Shown: piece by piece, positions 48,701 through 61,200 of the stretch | Layout of the letters: the number at the start of each line of letters is the position of its first letter | Position numbering within the stretch: the stretch's first letter is position 1 | Source: Antedon mediterranea | Lineage: Eukaryota > Echinodermata > Crinoidea > Comatulida > Antedonidae | Length of the DNA stretch: 64,000 nucleotides | NCBI RefSeq assembly: GCF_964355755.1 | Contig: NC_092680.1 | Span: forward strand, 10,519,001-10,583,000 | Direction of reading: 5' to 3' | Program-made: the position numbers and the translations under genes | Notes under the pieces: generated by a model | Told to the model about the DNA's origin: nothing | Seen by the model: only the letters and a program-made list of their open reading frames with translations | Database searches by the model: none

Positions 48701-48819
48701 TACCTCTCTCTCTCGCTGATCTATCTCTCTCGCTGATCTATCTCTCTCTCTCTCACTGATCTATCTCTTTCTCGCTGATCTATCTCTCTCTCGCTGATCT
48801 ATCTCTCTCTCGCTGATCT
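45724..48819 (+). repeat. 2,201-bp tandem, second copy truncated
   Basis: Landmarks recur exactly 2,201 bp apart: GATCTATTTCTC at 45724 and 47925, GTCGTTG at 45738 and 47939, the private variant CCCTAATC at 45796 and 47997, and ACCTCTC at 46501 and 48702. The first copy runs about 45724-47924. The second stops after about 0.9 kb at the macro-repeat junction near 48820. The first copy also includes a CGCTCTCGC irregularity near 46855. Confidence 0.85.
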
Positions 48820-51800
48820 ATCCCTCTCTTGCTGATCTATCTCTCTCTCGCTGATCTATCCCTCTCTCGCTGATCTATCTCTCTCTCGCTGATCTATCTG
48901 TGTCTTGCTGATCTATCTCTCTCTCGCTGATCTATCTGTGTCTCGCTGATCTATCTCTCTCTCGCTGATCTAACTCTCTCTCGCTGATCTATCTCTCTCT
49001 CTCGCTGATCTATCTGTGTCTCTCTGATCTATCTTTCTCTCGCTGATATCCATCTCTCTGTCGCTTATCTATCTCTCTCTCGCTTATCTATCTCTATCTC
49101 GCTGATCTATCTCTCTCTCGCTGATCTATCTCTCTCTCGCTGATATATCTCTCTCTTGCTGATCTATCTCTCTCTCGCTGATCTATCTCTCTCGCTGATC
49201 TATCTCTATCTCGCTGATCTATCTCTCTCTCGCTGATCTATCTCTCTCTCGCTGATCTATCCCTCTCTCGCTGATCTATCTCTCTCTCGCTGATCTATCT
49301 GTGTCTTGCTGATCTATCTCTCTCTTGCTGATCTATCTCTCTCTCGCTTATCTATCTCTATCTCGCTGATCTATCTCTCTCTCGCTTATCTATCTCTCTC
49401 TCGCTGATATATCTCTCTCTTGCTGATCTATCTCTCTCTCGCTGATCTATCTCTCTCGCTGATCTATCTCTATCTCGCTGATCTATCTCTCTCTCGCTGA
49501 TCTATCTCTATCTCGCTGATCTATCTCTCTCTCGCTGATCTATCTCTCTCTCGCTGATCTATCTCTCTCTCGCTGATCTATCTCTCCCTCTCACTGATCT
49601 ATCTCCCTCTCGCTGATCTATCTCTCTCGCTGATCTATCTCTTTCTCGCTCATCTATCTCTCTCTCGCTGATCTATCTCTCTGTCGCTGATCTATCTCTC
49701 TCTCGCTGATCTATATCTCTCTCGCTGATCTCTCTCTCTCTCGCTGATCTATCTTTCTCTCGCTCATCTATCTCTCTCTCGCTGATCTATCTCTCTGTCG
49801 CTGATCTATCTCTCTCTCGCTGATCTATATCTCTCTCGCTGATCTCTCTCTCTCTCTCTCGCTGATCTATCTCTCTCTCGCTGATATATCTCTCTCTCGC
49901 TGATCTATCTCTCTCTCGCTGATCTATCTCTCTCTCTCTCTCTCGCTGATCTATCTCTCTCTCGCTGATCTATCTCTCTCTCTCGCTGATCTATCTCTCT
50001 CTCGCTGATCTATCTCTCTCTCGCTGATCTATCTCTCTCTCGCTGATATATCTCTCTCTCGCTGATCTATCTCTCTCTCGCTGATCTATCTCTCTCTCGC
50101 TGATCTATCGCTCTCTCGCTGATCTATCTCTCTCTCTCGCTGATCTATCTCTCTCTCGCGGATCTATCTCTCTCTTTCTCTGATCTATCTCTCTCTCGCT
50201 GATCTATCCCTCTCTCCTCGATCTATCTCTCTCTTGCTGATCTATCCCTCTCTCGCTGATCTATCTCTCTCTCGCTGATCTATCTGTGTCTTGCTGATCT
50301 ATCTCTCTCTTGCTGATCTATCTGTGTCTCGCTGATCTATCTCTCTCTCGCTGATCTAACTCTCTCTCGCTGATCTATCTCTCTCTCGCTGATCTATCTG
50401 TGTCTCTCTGATCTATCTCTCTCTCGCTGATATCCATCTCTCTGTCGCTTATCTATCTCTTTCTCGCTTATCTATCTCTATCTCGCTGATCTATCTCTTT
50501 CTCGCTGATCTATCTCTCTCTCACTGATCTATCTCTCTCTCTCGCTGATCTATCTGTGTCTCGCTGATCTATCTCTCTCTCTCGCTGATCTAACTCTCTT
50601 TCGCTGATCTATCTCTCTCTCGCTGATCTATCTGTGTCTCGCTGATCTATCTCTCTCTCGCTGATCTATCTGTGTCTCGCTGATCTATCTCCCTCTCGCT
50701 GATCTATCTCTCTCTCACTGATCTATCTCTCTCTCGCTGATCTATCTGTGTCTCGCTGATATATCTCTCTCTCGCTGATCTATCTCTCTCTCGCTGATCT
50801 ATCTCTCTCGCTGATCTATCTCTCTCGCTTATCTATCTCTCTGTCGCTGATCTATCTCTCTCTCGCTGATCTATATCTCTCTCGCTGATCTATCTCTCTC
50901 TCTGTCGCTGATCTATCTCTCTCTCGCTGATCAATCTCTCTGTCGTTGATCTATCTCTCTCTCGCTGATCTGCCTCTCTGTCGCTGATCTATCTCTCTCT
51001 CGCTAATCTATCTCTCTGTCGCTGATCTATCCCTCTCTCGCTTATCTATCTCTTTCTCGCTGATCTATCTCTCTCTCGCTGATCTATCTCTTTCTCGCTG
51101 AACTATCTCTCTCTCGCTGATATATCTCTCTCTTGCTGATCTATCTCTCTCTCGCTGATCTATCTCTCTCGCTGATCTATCTCTATCTCGCTGATCTATC
51201 TCTCTCTCGCTGATCTATCTCTATCTCGCTGATCTATCTCTCTCTCGCTGATCTATCTCTCTCTCTCTGATCTATCTCTCTCTCGCTGATCTATCTCTCT
51301 CTCGCTGATCTATCTCTCTCTCTCTCCCGCTGATCTATCTCTCTCTCGCTGATCTATCCCTCTCTCGCTGATCTATCTCTCTCTCGCTGATCTATCTCTC
51401 TCTTGCTGATATATCTCTCTCTCGCTGATCTATCTCTCTCTCGCTGATCTATATCTCTCGCTGATCTATCGCTCTCTCGCTGATCTATCTCTCTCTCTCT
51501 CGCTGATCTATCTCTCTCTCGCGGATCTATCTCTCTCTCTCTCTCTGATCTATCTCTCTCTCGCTGATCTATCCCTCTCTCGCTGATCTATATCTCTCTC
51601 GCTGATCTATCCCTCTCTCCTCGATCTATCTCTCTCTCGCTGATCTATCCCTCTCTCGCTGATCTATCTCTCTCTCGCTGATCTATCTGTGTCTTGCTGA
51701 TCTATCTCTCTCTTGCTGATCTAACTCTCTCTCGCTGATCTATCTCTCTCTCGCTGATCTATCTGTGTCTCTCTGATCTATCTCTCTTTCGCTGATATCC

Positions 51801-52989
51801 ATCTCTCTGTCGCTTTTCTATCTCTCTCTCGCTTATCTATCTCTCTCTCGCTGATCTATCTCTCTCTCGCTGATCTATCTCTCTCTCGCTGATATATCTC
51901 TTTCTTGCTGATCTATCTCTCTCTCGCTGATCTATCCCTCTCGCTGATCTATCTCTATCTCGCTGATCTATCTCTATCTCGCTGATCTATCTCTTTCTCG
52001 CTGATCTATCTTTCTCTCACTGATCTATCTCTCTCTCGCTGATCTATCTGTGTCTCGCTGATCTATCTCTCTCTCTCTCGCTGATCTAACTCTCTTTCGC
52101 TGATCTATCTCTCTCTCGCTGATCTATCTGTGTCTCGCTGATCTATCTCTCTCTCGCTGATCTATCTGTGTCTCGCTGATCTATCTCCCTCTCGCTGATC
52201 TATCTCTCTCTCGCTGATCTATCTCTCTCTCGCTGATCTATCTGTGTCTCGCTGATATATCTCTCTCTCTCTCGCTGATCTATCTCTCTCTCGCTGATCT
52301 ATCTCTCTCGCTGATCTATCTCTCTCTCGCTCATCTATCTCTCTCTCGCTGATCTATCTCTCTGTCGCTGATCTATCTCTCTCTCGCTGATCTATATCTC
52401 TCTCGCTGATCTATCTCTCTCTCTCGCTGATCTATCTCTCTCTCGCTGATCTATCTATCTCTCTGTCGCTGATCTATCTCTCCCCCGCTGATCAATCTCT
52501 CTGTCGTTGATCTATCTCTCTCTCGCTGATCTGTCTCTCTGTCGCTGATCTATCTCTTTCTCGCTAATCTATCTCTCTGTCGCTGATCTATCTCTTTCTC
52601 GCTTATCTATCTCTTTCTCGCTGATCTATCTCTCTCTCGCTGATCTATCTCTTTCTCGCTGATCTATCTCTCTCTCGCTGATATATCTCTCTCTCGCTGA
52701 TCTATCTCTCTCTCGCTGATCTATCTCTATCTCGCTGATCTATCTCTCTCTCGCTGATCTATCTCTATCTCGCTGATCTATCTCTCTCTCGCTGATCTAT
52801 CTCTCTCTCTCTCTGATCTATCTCTCTCTCGCTGATCTATCTCTCTCTCTCGCTGATCTATCTCTCTCTCACTGATCTATCTCTCTCTCGCTGATCTATC
52901 TCTCTCTCGCTGATCTATCTCTCTCTAGCTGATTTATCTCCCTCTCGCTGATCTATCTCTCTCTCGCTGATCTATCTCTCTCTTGCTGA

Positions 52990-52993
<4 letters not shown>

Positions 52994-53063
<70 letters not shown>
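52994..53063 (+). repeat. 70-bp CT tract, macro copy 2
   Basis: Uninterrupted alternating TC runs from after the A at 52993 to before the G at 53064, downstream of the H monomer at 52926. The equivalent tract in macro copy 1 (27700-27735) is 36 bp, so the two macro copies differ by 34 bp here, a multiple of the 2-bp unit. Confidence 0.92.
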
Positions 53064-53068
<5 letters not shown>

Positions 53069-53770
53069 TCTATCTCTCTCTCACTGATCTATCTCTCTCT
53101 CGTTGATCTATCTCTCTCTCTCGCTGATCTATCTCTCTCTCGCTGATCTCTCTCTCTCTCTCTCGCTGATCTATCTCTCTCGCTGATCTATCTCTCTCAC
53201 GCTGATCTATCTCTCTCTCGCTGATCTATCTCTCTCTCTCTCTCTCGCTGATCTATCTCTCTCTCGCTGATCTATCTCTCTTTCTCGCTGATCTATCTCT
53301 CTCTCGCTGATCTATCTCTCTCTCGCTGATCTATCTCTCTCTCGCTGATATATCTCTCTCTCGCTGATCTATCTCTCTCTCGCTGATCTATCTCTCTCTC
53401 GCTGATCTATCGCTCTCTCGCTGATCTATCTCTCTCTCTCGCTGATCTATCTCTCTCTCGCGGATCTATCTCTCTCTCTCTCTGATCTATCTCTCTCTCG
53501 CTGATCTATCCCTCTCTCGCTGATCTATCTCTCTCTCGCTGATCTATCCCTCTCTTGCTGATCTATCTCTCTCTCGCTGATCTATCCCTCTCTCGCTGAT
53601 CTATCTCTCTCTCGCTGATCTATCTGTGTCTTGCTGATCTATCTCTCTCTCGCTGATCTATCTGTGTCTCGCTGATCTATCTCTCTCTCGCTGATCTAAC
53701 TCTCTCTCGCTGATCTATCTCTCTCTCTCGCTGATCTATCTGTGTCTCTCTGATCTATCTCTCTCTCGCT

Positions 53771-54423
53771 GATATCCATCTCTCTGTCGCTTATCTATCT
53801 CTCTCTCGCTTATCTATCTCTATCTCGCTGATCTATCTCTCTCTCGCTGATCTATCTCTCTCTCGCTGATATATCTCTCTCTTGCTGATCTATCTCTCTC
53901 TCGCTGATCTATCTCTCTCGCTGATATATCTCTATCTCGCTGATCTATCTCTCTCTCGCTGATCTATCTCTCTCTCGCTGATTTATCCCTCTCTCGCTGA
54001 TATATCTCTCTCTCGCTGATCTATCTCTCTCTCGCTGATCTATCTCTCTCTCGCTGATCTATCGCTCTCTTGCTGATCTATCTCTCTCTCTCGCTGATCT
54101 ATCTCTCTCTCGCGGATCTATCTCTCTCTCTCTCTGATCTATCTCTCTCTCGCTGATCTATCCCTCTCTCGCTGATCTATCTCTCTCTCGCTGATCTATC
54201 CCTCTCTTGCTGATCTATCTCTCTCTCGCTGATCTATCCCTCTCTCGCTGATCTATCTCTCTCTCGCTGATCTATCTGTGTCTTGCTGATCTATCTCTCT
54301 CTCGCTGATCTATCTGTGTCTCGCTGATCTATCTCTCTCTCGCTGATCTAACTCTCTCTCGCTGATCTATCTCTCTCTCTCGCTGATCTATCTGTGTCTC
54401 TCTGATCTATCTTTCTCTCGCTG
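53771..54423 (+). repeat. E dyad 7 (652 bp)
   Basis: This is the macro copy 2 counterpart of the dyad at 28567. It is 4 bp shorter through CT indels and shares the GATATATCTCTATC variant near 53932 with copy 1 (near 28729). Confidence 0.8.
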
Positions 54424-57400
54424 ATATCCATCTCTCTGTCGCTTATCTATCTCTCTCTCGCTTATCTATCTCTATCTCGCTGATCTATCTCTCTCTCGCT
54501 GATCTATCTCTCTCTCGCTTATCTATCTCTATCTCGCTGATCTATCTCTCTCTCGCTGATCTATCTCTCTCTCGCTGATCTATCCCTCTCTCGCTGATCT
54601 ATCTCTCTCTCGCTGATCTATCTCTCTCGCTGATCTATCTCTATCTCGCTGATCTATCTCTCTCTCGCTGATCTATCTCTCTCTCGCTGATCTATCCCTC
54701 TCTCGCTGATCTATCTCTCTCTCGCTGATCTATCTGTGTCTTGCTGATCTATCTCTCTCTTGCTGATCTATCTCTCTCTCGCTTATCTATCTCTATCTCG
54801 CTGATCTATCTCTCTCTCGCTGATCTATCTCTCTCTCGCTGATATATCTCTCTCTTGCTGATCTATCTCTCTCTCGCTGATCTATCTCTCTCGCTGATCT
54901 ATCTCTATCTCGCTGATCTATCTCTCTCTCGCTGATCTATCTCTATCTCGCTGATCTATCTCTCTCTCGCTGATCTATCTCTCTCTCGCTGATCTATCTC
55001 TCTCTCGCTGATCTATCTCTCCCTCTCACTGATCTATCTCCCTCTCGCTGATCTATCTCTCTCGCTGATCTATCTCTTTCTCGCTCATCTATCTCTCTCT
55101 CGCTGATCTATCTCTCTGTCGCTGATCTATCTCTCTCTCGCTGATCTATATCTCTCTCGCTGATCTCTCTCTCTCTCGCTGATCTATCTTTCTCTCGCTC
55201 ATCTATCTCTCTCTCGCTGATCTATCTCTCTGTCGCTGATCTATCTCTCTCTCGCTGATCTATATCTCTCTCGCTGATCTCTCTCTCTCTCGCTGATCTA
55301 TCTCTCTCTCGCTGATATATCTCTCTCTCGCTGATCTATCTCACTCTCGCTGATCTATCTCTCTCTCTCTCTCGCTGATCTATCTCTCTCTCGCTGATCT
55401 ATCTCTCTCTCGCGGATCTATCACTCTCTCTCTCTGATCTATCTCTCTCTCGCTGATCTATCTCTCTCTCGCTGATATATCTCTCTCTCGCTGATCTATC
55501 TCTCTCTCGCTGATCTATCTCTCTCTCGCTGATCTATCGCTCTCTCGCTGATCTATCTCTCTCCCTCGCTGATCTATCTCTCTCTCGCGGATCTATCTCT
55601 CTCTTTCTCTGATCTATCTCTCTCTCGCTGATCTATCCCTCTCTCCTCGATCTATCTCTCTCTTGCTGATCTATCCCTCTCTCGCTGATCTATCTCTCTC
55701 TCGCTGATCTATCTGTGTCTTGCTGATCTATCTCTCTCTTGCTGATCTATCTGTGTCTCGCTGATCTATCTCTCTCTCGCTGATCTAGCTCTCTCTCGCT
55801 GATCTATCTCTCTCTCGCTGATCTATCTGTGTCTCTCTGATCTATCTCTCTCTCGCTGATATCCATCTCTCTGTCGCTTATCTATCTCTCTCTCGCTTAT
55901 CTATCTCTATCTCGCTGATCTATCTCTTTCTCGCTGATCTATCTCTCTCTCACTGATCTATCTCTCTCTCTCGCTGATCTATCTGTGTCTCGCTGATCTA
56001 TCTCTCTCTCTCGCTGATCTAACTCTCTTTCGCTGATCTATCTCTCTCTCGCTGATCTATCTGTGTCTCGCTGATCTATCTCTCTCTCGCTGATCTATCT
56101 GTGTCTCGCTGATCTATCTCCCTCTCGCTGATCTATCTCTCTCTCGCTGATCTATCTCTCTCTCGCTGATCTATCTGTGTCTCGCTGATATATCTCTCTC
56201 TCGCTGATCTATCTCTCTCTCGCTGATCTATCTCTCTCGCTGATCTATCTCTCTCGCTCATCTATCTCTCTCTCGCTCATCTATCTCTCTGTCGCTGATC
56301 TATCTCTCTCTCGCTGATCTACATCTCTCTCGCTGATCTATCTCTCTCTCTGTCGCTGATCTATCTCTCTCTCGCTGATCAATCTCTCTGTCGTTGATCT
56401 ATCTCTCTCTCGCTGATCTGTCTCTCTGTCGCTGATCTATCTCTCTCTCGCTAATCTATCTCTCTGTCACTGATCTATCTCTCTCTCGCTTATCTATCTC
56501 TTTCTCGCTGATCTATCTCTCTCTCGCTGATCTATCTCTTTCTCGCTGAACTATCTCTTTCTCGCTGATATATCTCTCTCTTGCTGATCTATCTCTCTCT
56601 CGCTGATCTATCTCTCTCGCTGATCTATCTCTATCTCGCTGATCTATCTCTCTCTCGCTGATCTATCTCTATCTCGCTGATCTATCTCTCTCTCGCTGAT
56701 CTATCTCTCTCTCTCTGATCTATCTCTCTCTCGCTGATCTATCTCTCTCTCTCGCTGATCTATCTCTCTCTCACTGATCTATCTCTCTCTCGCTGATCTA
56801 TCTCTCTCTAGCTGATTTATCTCCCTCTCGCTGATCTATCTCTCTCTCGCTGATCTATCTCTCTCTTGCTGATCTATCTCTCTCTCTCTTTTGCTGATCT
56901 ATCTCTCTCTCGCTGATCTATCTCTCTCTCGTTGATCTATCTCTCTCTCGCTGATCTATCTCTCTCTCGCTGATCTCTCTCTCTCTCTCTCTCTCGCTGA
57001 TCTATCTCTCTCTCGCTGATCTATCTCTCTCACGCTGATCTATATCTCTCTCGCTGATCTATCTCTCTCTCTCTCTCTCTCGCTGATCTATCTCTCTCTC
57101 GCTGATCTATCTCTCTTTCTCGCTGATCTATCTCTCTCTCGCTGATCTATCTCTCTCTCGCTGATCTATCTCTCTCTCCCTGATATATCTCTCTCTCGCT
57201 GATCTATCTCTCTCTCGCTGATCTATCTCTCTCTCGCTGATCTATCGCTCTCTCGCTGATCTATCTCTCTCTCTCGCTGATCTATCTCTCTCTTGCTGAT
57301 CTATCTCTCTCTCTCGCTGTTCTATCTCTCTCTCGCTGATCTATCTCTCTCGCTGATCTATCTGTGTCTCGCTGATCTATCTCTCTCTTGCAGATATATC

Positions 57401-58170
57401 TGTGTCTCGCTGATCTATCTCTCTCTCGCTGATCTAACTCTCTCTCGCTGATCTATCTCTCTCTCGCTGATATATATGTGTCTCGCTGATCTATCTCTCT
57501 CTCGCTGATCTATCTGTGTCTCGCTGGTCGATCTCCCTCTCGCTGATCTATCTCTCCCTCGCTGATCTATCTGTGTCTCGCTGATCTATCTCTCTCTCGC
57601 TGATCTATCTCTCTCTCGCTGATCTATCTCTCTCTCGCTGATCTACCTCTCCCTCTCACTGATCTATCTCCCTATCGCTGATCTATCTCTCTCTCGCTGA
57701 TCTATCTCTCTCTTGCTGATCTATCTCTCTCTTGCTGATCTATCTCTCTCTCTCTCGCTGATCTATCTCTCTCGCTGATCTATCTCTCTCTCTCTCGCTG
57801 ATCTATCTCTCTCTCTCACGCTGATCTATCTCTCTCTCGCTGATCTATCTCTCTCTCGCTGATATATCTCTCTCTTGCTGATCTATCTCTCTCTCGCTGA
57901 TCTATCTCTCTCTCGCTGATCTGTCTCTATCTCGCTGATCTATCTCTCTCTCGCTGATCTATCTCTATCTCGCTGATCTATCTCTCTCTCGCTGATCTAT
58001 CTCTCTCTCTCTCTCTGATCTATCTCTCTCTCGCTGATCTATCTCTCTCTCTCACTGATCTATCTCTCTCTCGCTGATCTATCTCTCTCTCGCTGATCTA
58101 TCTCTCTCTAGCTGATTTATCTCCCTCTCGCTAATCTATCTCTCTCTCGCTGATCTATCTCTCTCTTGCT

Positions 58171-58172
<2 letters not shown>

Positions 58173-58208
<36 letters not shown>

Positions 58209-58210
58209 TC
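58173..58210 (+). repeat. 38-bp polypyrimidine tract ending CCTTC
   Basis: This is the copy-2 counterpart of 32958-32993 and 34928-34963, with the same CCTTC end and one extra CT pair. Confidence 0.85.
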
Positions 58211-61200
58211 GCTGATCTATCTCTCTCTCGCTGATCTATCTCTCTCTCGTTGATCTATCTCTCTCTCTCGCTGATCTATCTCTCTCTCGCTGATCTCTCT
58301 CTCTCTCTCTCGCTGATCTATCTCTCTCTCGCTGATCTATCTCTCTCACGCTGATCTATCTCTCTCTCGCTGATCTATCTCTCTCTCTCTCTCGCTGATC
58401 TATCTCTCTCTCGCTGATCTATCTCTCTTTCTCGCTGATCTATCTCTCTCTCGCTGATCTATCTCTCTCTCGCTGATCTATCTCTCTCTCGCTGATATAT
58501 CTCTCTCTCGCTGATCTATCTCTCTCTCGCTGATCTATCTCTCTCTCGCTGATCTATCGCTCTCTCGCTGATCTATCTCTCTCTCTCGCTGATCTATCTC
58601 TCTCTCGCGGATCTATCTCTCTCTCTCGCTGATCTATCTCTCTCTCGCTGATCTATCCCTCTCTCGCTGATCTATCTCTCTCTCGCTGATCTATCCCTCT
58701 CTTGCTGATCTATCTCTCTCTCGCTGATCTATCCCTCTCTCGCTGATCTATCTCTCTCTCTCGCTGATCTATCTGTGTCTTGCTGATCTATCTCTCTCTT
58801 GCTGATCTATCTGTGTCTCGCTGATCTATCTCTCTCTAGCTGATCTATCTGTGTCTCTCGCTGATCTATATCTCTCTCGCTGATCTATCTGTGTCTCTCT
58901 AATCTATATCTCTCTCGCTGATATCCATCTCTCTGTCGCTTATCTATCTCTCTCTCGCTTATCTATCTCTATCTCGCTGATCTATCTCTCTCTCTCGCTG
59001 ATCTATCTCTCTTTCGCTGATCTATCTCTCTGTCGCTGATCTATCTCTCTCTCGCTGATCTATTTCTCTGTCGTTGATCTATCTCTCTCTCACTGATCTG
59101 TCTCTCTGTCGCTGATCTATCTCTCTCTCGCTAATCTATCTCTCTGTCGCTGATCTATCTCTCTCTCGCTTATCTATCTCTTTCTCGCTGATCTATCTCT
59201 CTCTTGCTGATCTATCTCTCTCTTGCTGATCTATCTCTCTCTCTCGCTGATCTATCTCTCTCTCGCTGATCTATCTCTCTTTCTCGCTGATCTATCTCTC
59301 TCTCGCTGATCTATCTCTCTCTCGCTTATCTATCTCTCTCTCGCTGATATATCTCTCTCTCACTGATCTATCTCTCTCTCGCTGATCTATCTCTCTCTCG
59401 CTGATCTATCTCTCTCTCTCTCGCTGATCTATCTGTGTCTCGCTGATCTATCTCTCTCTCTCGCTGATCTAACTCTCTTTCGCTGATCTATCTCTCTCTC
59501 GCTGATCTATCTGTGTCTCGCTGATCTATCTCTCTCTCGCTGATCTATCTGTGTCTCGCTGATCTATCTCCCTCTCGCTGATCTATCTCTCTCTCGCTGA
59601 TCTATCTCTCTCTCGCTGATCTATCTGTGTCTCGCTGATATATCTCTCTCTCTCTCGCTGATCTATCTCTCTCTCGCTGATCTATCTCTCTCGCTGATCT
59701 ATCTCTCTCTCGCTGATCTATCTCTATCTCGCTGATCTATCTCTCTCTCGCTGATCTATCTCTATCTCGCTGATCTATCTCTCTCTCGTTGATCTATCTC
59801 TCTCTCGCTGATCTATCTCTCTCTCGCTGATCTACCTCTCTCTCTCGCTGATCTATCTCTCTCGCTGATCTATCTCTCTCTCTCTCGCTGATCTATCTCT
59901 TTCTCGCTGATCTATCTCTCTCTCGCTGATCTATCTCTCTCTCGCTGATATATCTCTCTCTCGCTGATCTATCTCTCTCTCGCTGATCTATCTCTCTCGC
60001 TGATCTATCGCTCTCTCGCTGATCTATCTCTCTCTCTCGCTGATCTATCTCTCTCTCGCGGATCTATCTCTCTCTCTCTCTGATCTATCTCTCTCTCGCT
60101 GATCTATCCCTCTCTCGCTGATCTATCTATCTCTCGCTGATCTATCCCTCTCTCCTCGATCTATCTCTCTCTCGCTGATCTATCTCTCTCTCGCTGATCT
60201 ATCTCTCTCTCGCTGATCTATCTGTGTCTCGCTGATCTATCTCTCTCTCTCTCGCTGATCTAACTCTCTTTCGCTGATCTATCTCTCTCTCTGATCTATC
60301 TGTGTCTCGCTGATCTATCTCTCTCTCGCTGATCTATCTGTGTCTCGCTGATCTATCTCCCTCTCGCTGATCTATCTCTCTCTCGCTGATCTATCTCTCT
60401 CTCGCTGATCTATCTGTGTCTCGCTGATATATCCCTCTCTCTCTCTCTCTCTCGCTGATCTATCTGTGTCTCGCTGATATATCCCTCTCTCTCTCTCTCT
60501 CGCTGATCTATCTCTCTCGCTGATCTATCTCTCTGTCGCTGATCTATCTCTCTCTCGCTGATCTATCTCTCTGTCGCTGATCTATCTCTCTCTCGCTGAT
60601 CTATATCTCTCTCGCTGATCTCTCTCTCTCTCGCTGATCTATCTCTCTCTCGCTGATCTATCTCTCTCTCGCTGATCTATCTCTCTCTCGCTGATCTATC
60701 TCTCTCTCGCTGATCTATCTCTCTCTCTCTCTCTCGCTGATCTATCTCTCTCTCGCTGATCTATCTCTCTCTCTCGCTGATCTATCTCTCTCTCGCTGAT
60801 CTATCTCTCTCTCGCTGATCTATCTCTCTCTCGCTGATATATCTCTCTCTCGCTGATCTATCTCTCTCTCGCTGATCTATCTCTCTCTCGCTGATCTATC
60901 GCTCTCTCGCTGATCTATCTCTCTCTCTCGCTGATCTATCTCTCTCTCGCGGATCTATCACTCTCTCTCTCTCTGATCTATCTCTCTCTCGCTGATCTAT
61001 CCCTCTCTCGCTGATCTATCTCTCTCTCGCTGATCTATCCCTCTCTCCTCGATCTATCTCTCTCTCGCTGATCTATCCCTCTCTCGCTGATCTATCTCTC
61101 TCTCGCTGATCTATCTGTGTCTTGCTGATCTATCTCTCTCTTGCTGATCTATCTGTGTCTCGCTGATCTATCTCTCTCTCGCTGATCTAACTCTCTCTCG

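Larger units (their letters stand above)
23515..48819 (+). repeat. 25.3-kb macro-repeat, copy 1
   Basis: This is the first copy of the largest repeat in the window. Landmarks recur at a nearly constant shift in 48820-64000: the first ATCCCTCTCTTG at 23515 and 48820 (25,305 bp), E monomers at 23740/49045 and 25124/50429 (25,305), 26464/51794 (25,330), 28567/53771 (25,204), 30641/55858 (25,217). Rare private variants are shared, for example GATCTAGC at 30565/55782 and TCACTC at 30124/55341. Beyond the 1,970-bp duplication inside this copy the shift drops to about 23,250 (E at 35669/58920). The left edge coincides with a break in the expected E-monomer context at about 23509, where GTCGCTTATC is replaced by GTCGCTGATCTATCCC. 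The copy ends where copy 2 begins, so the two abut directly. Confidence 0.85.
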
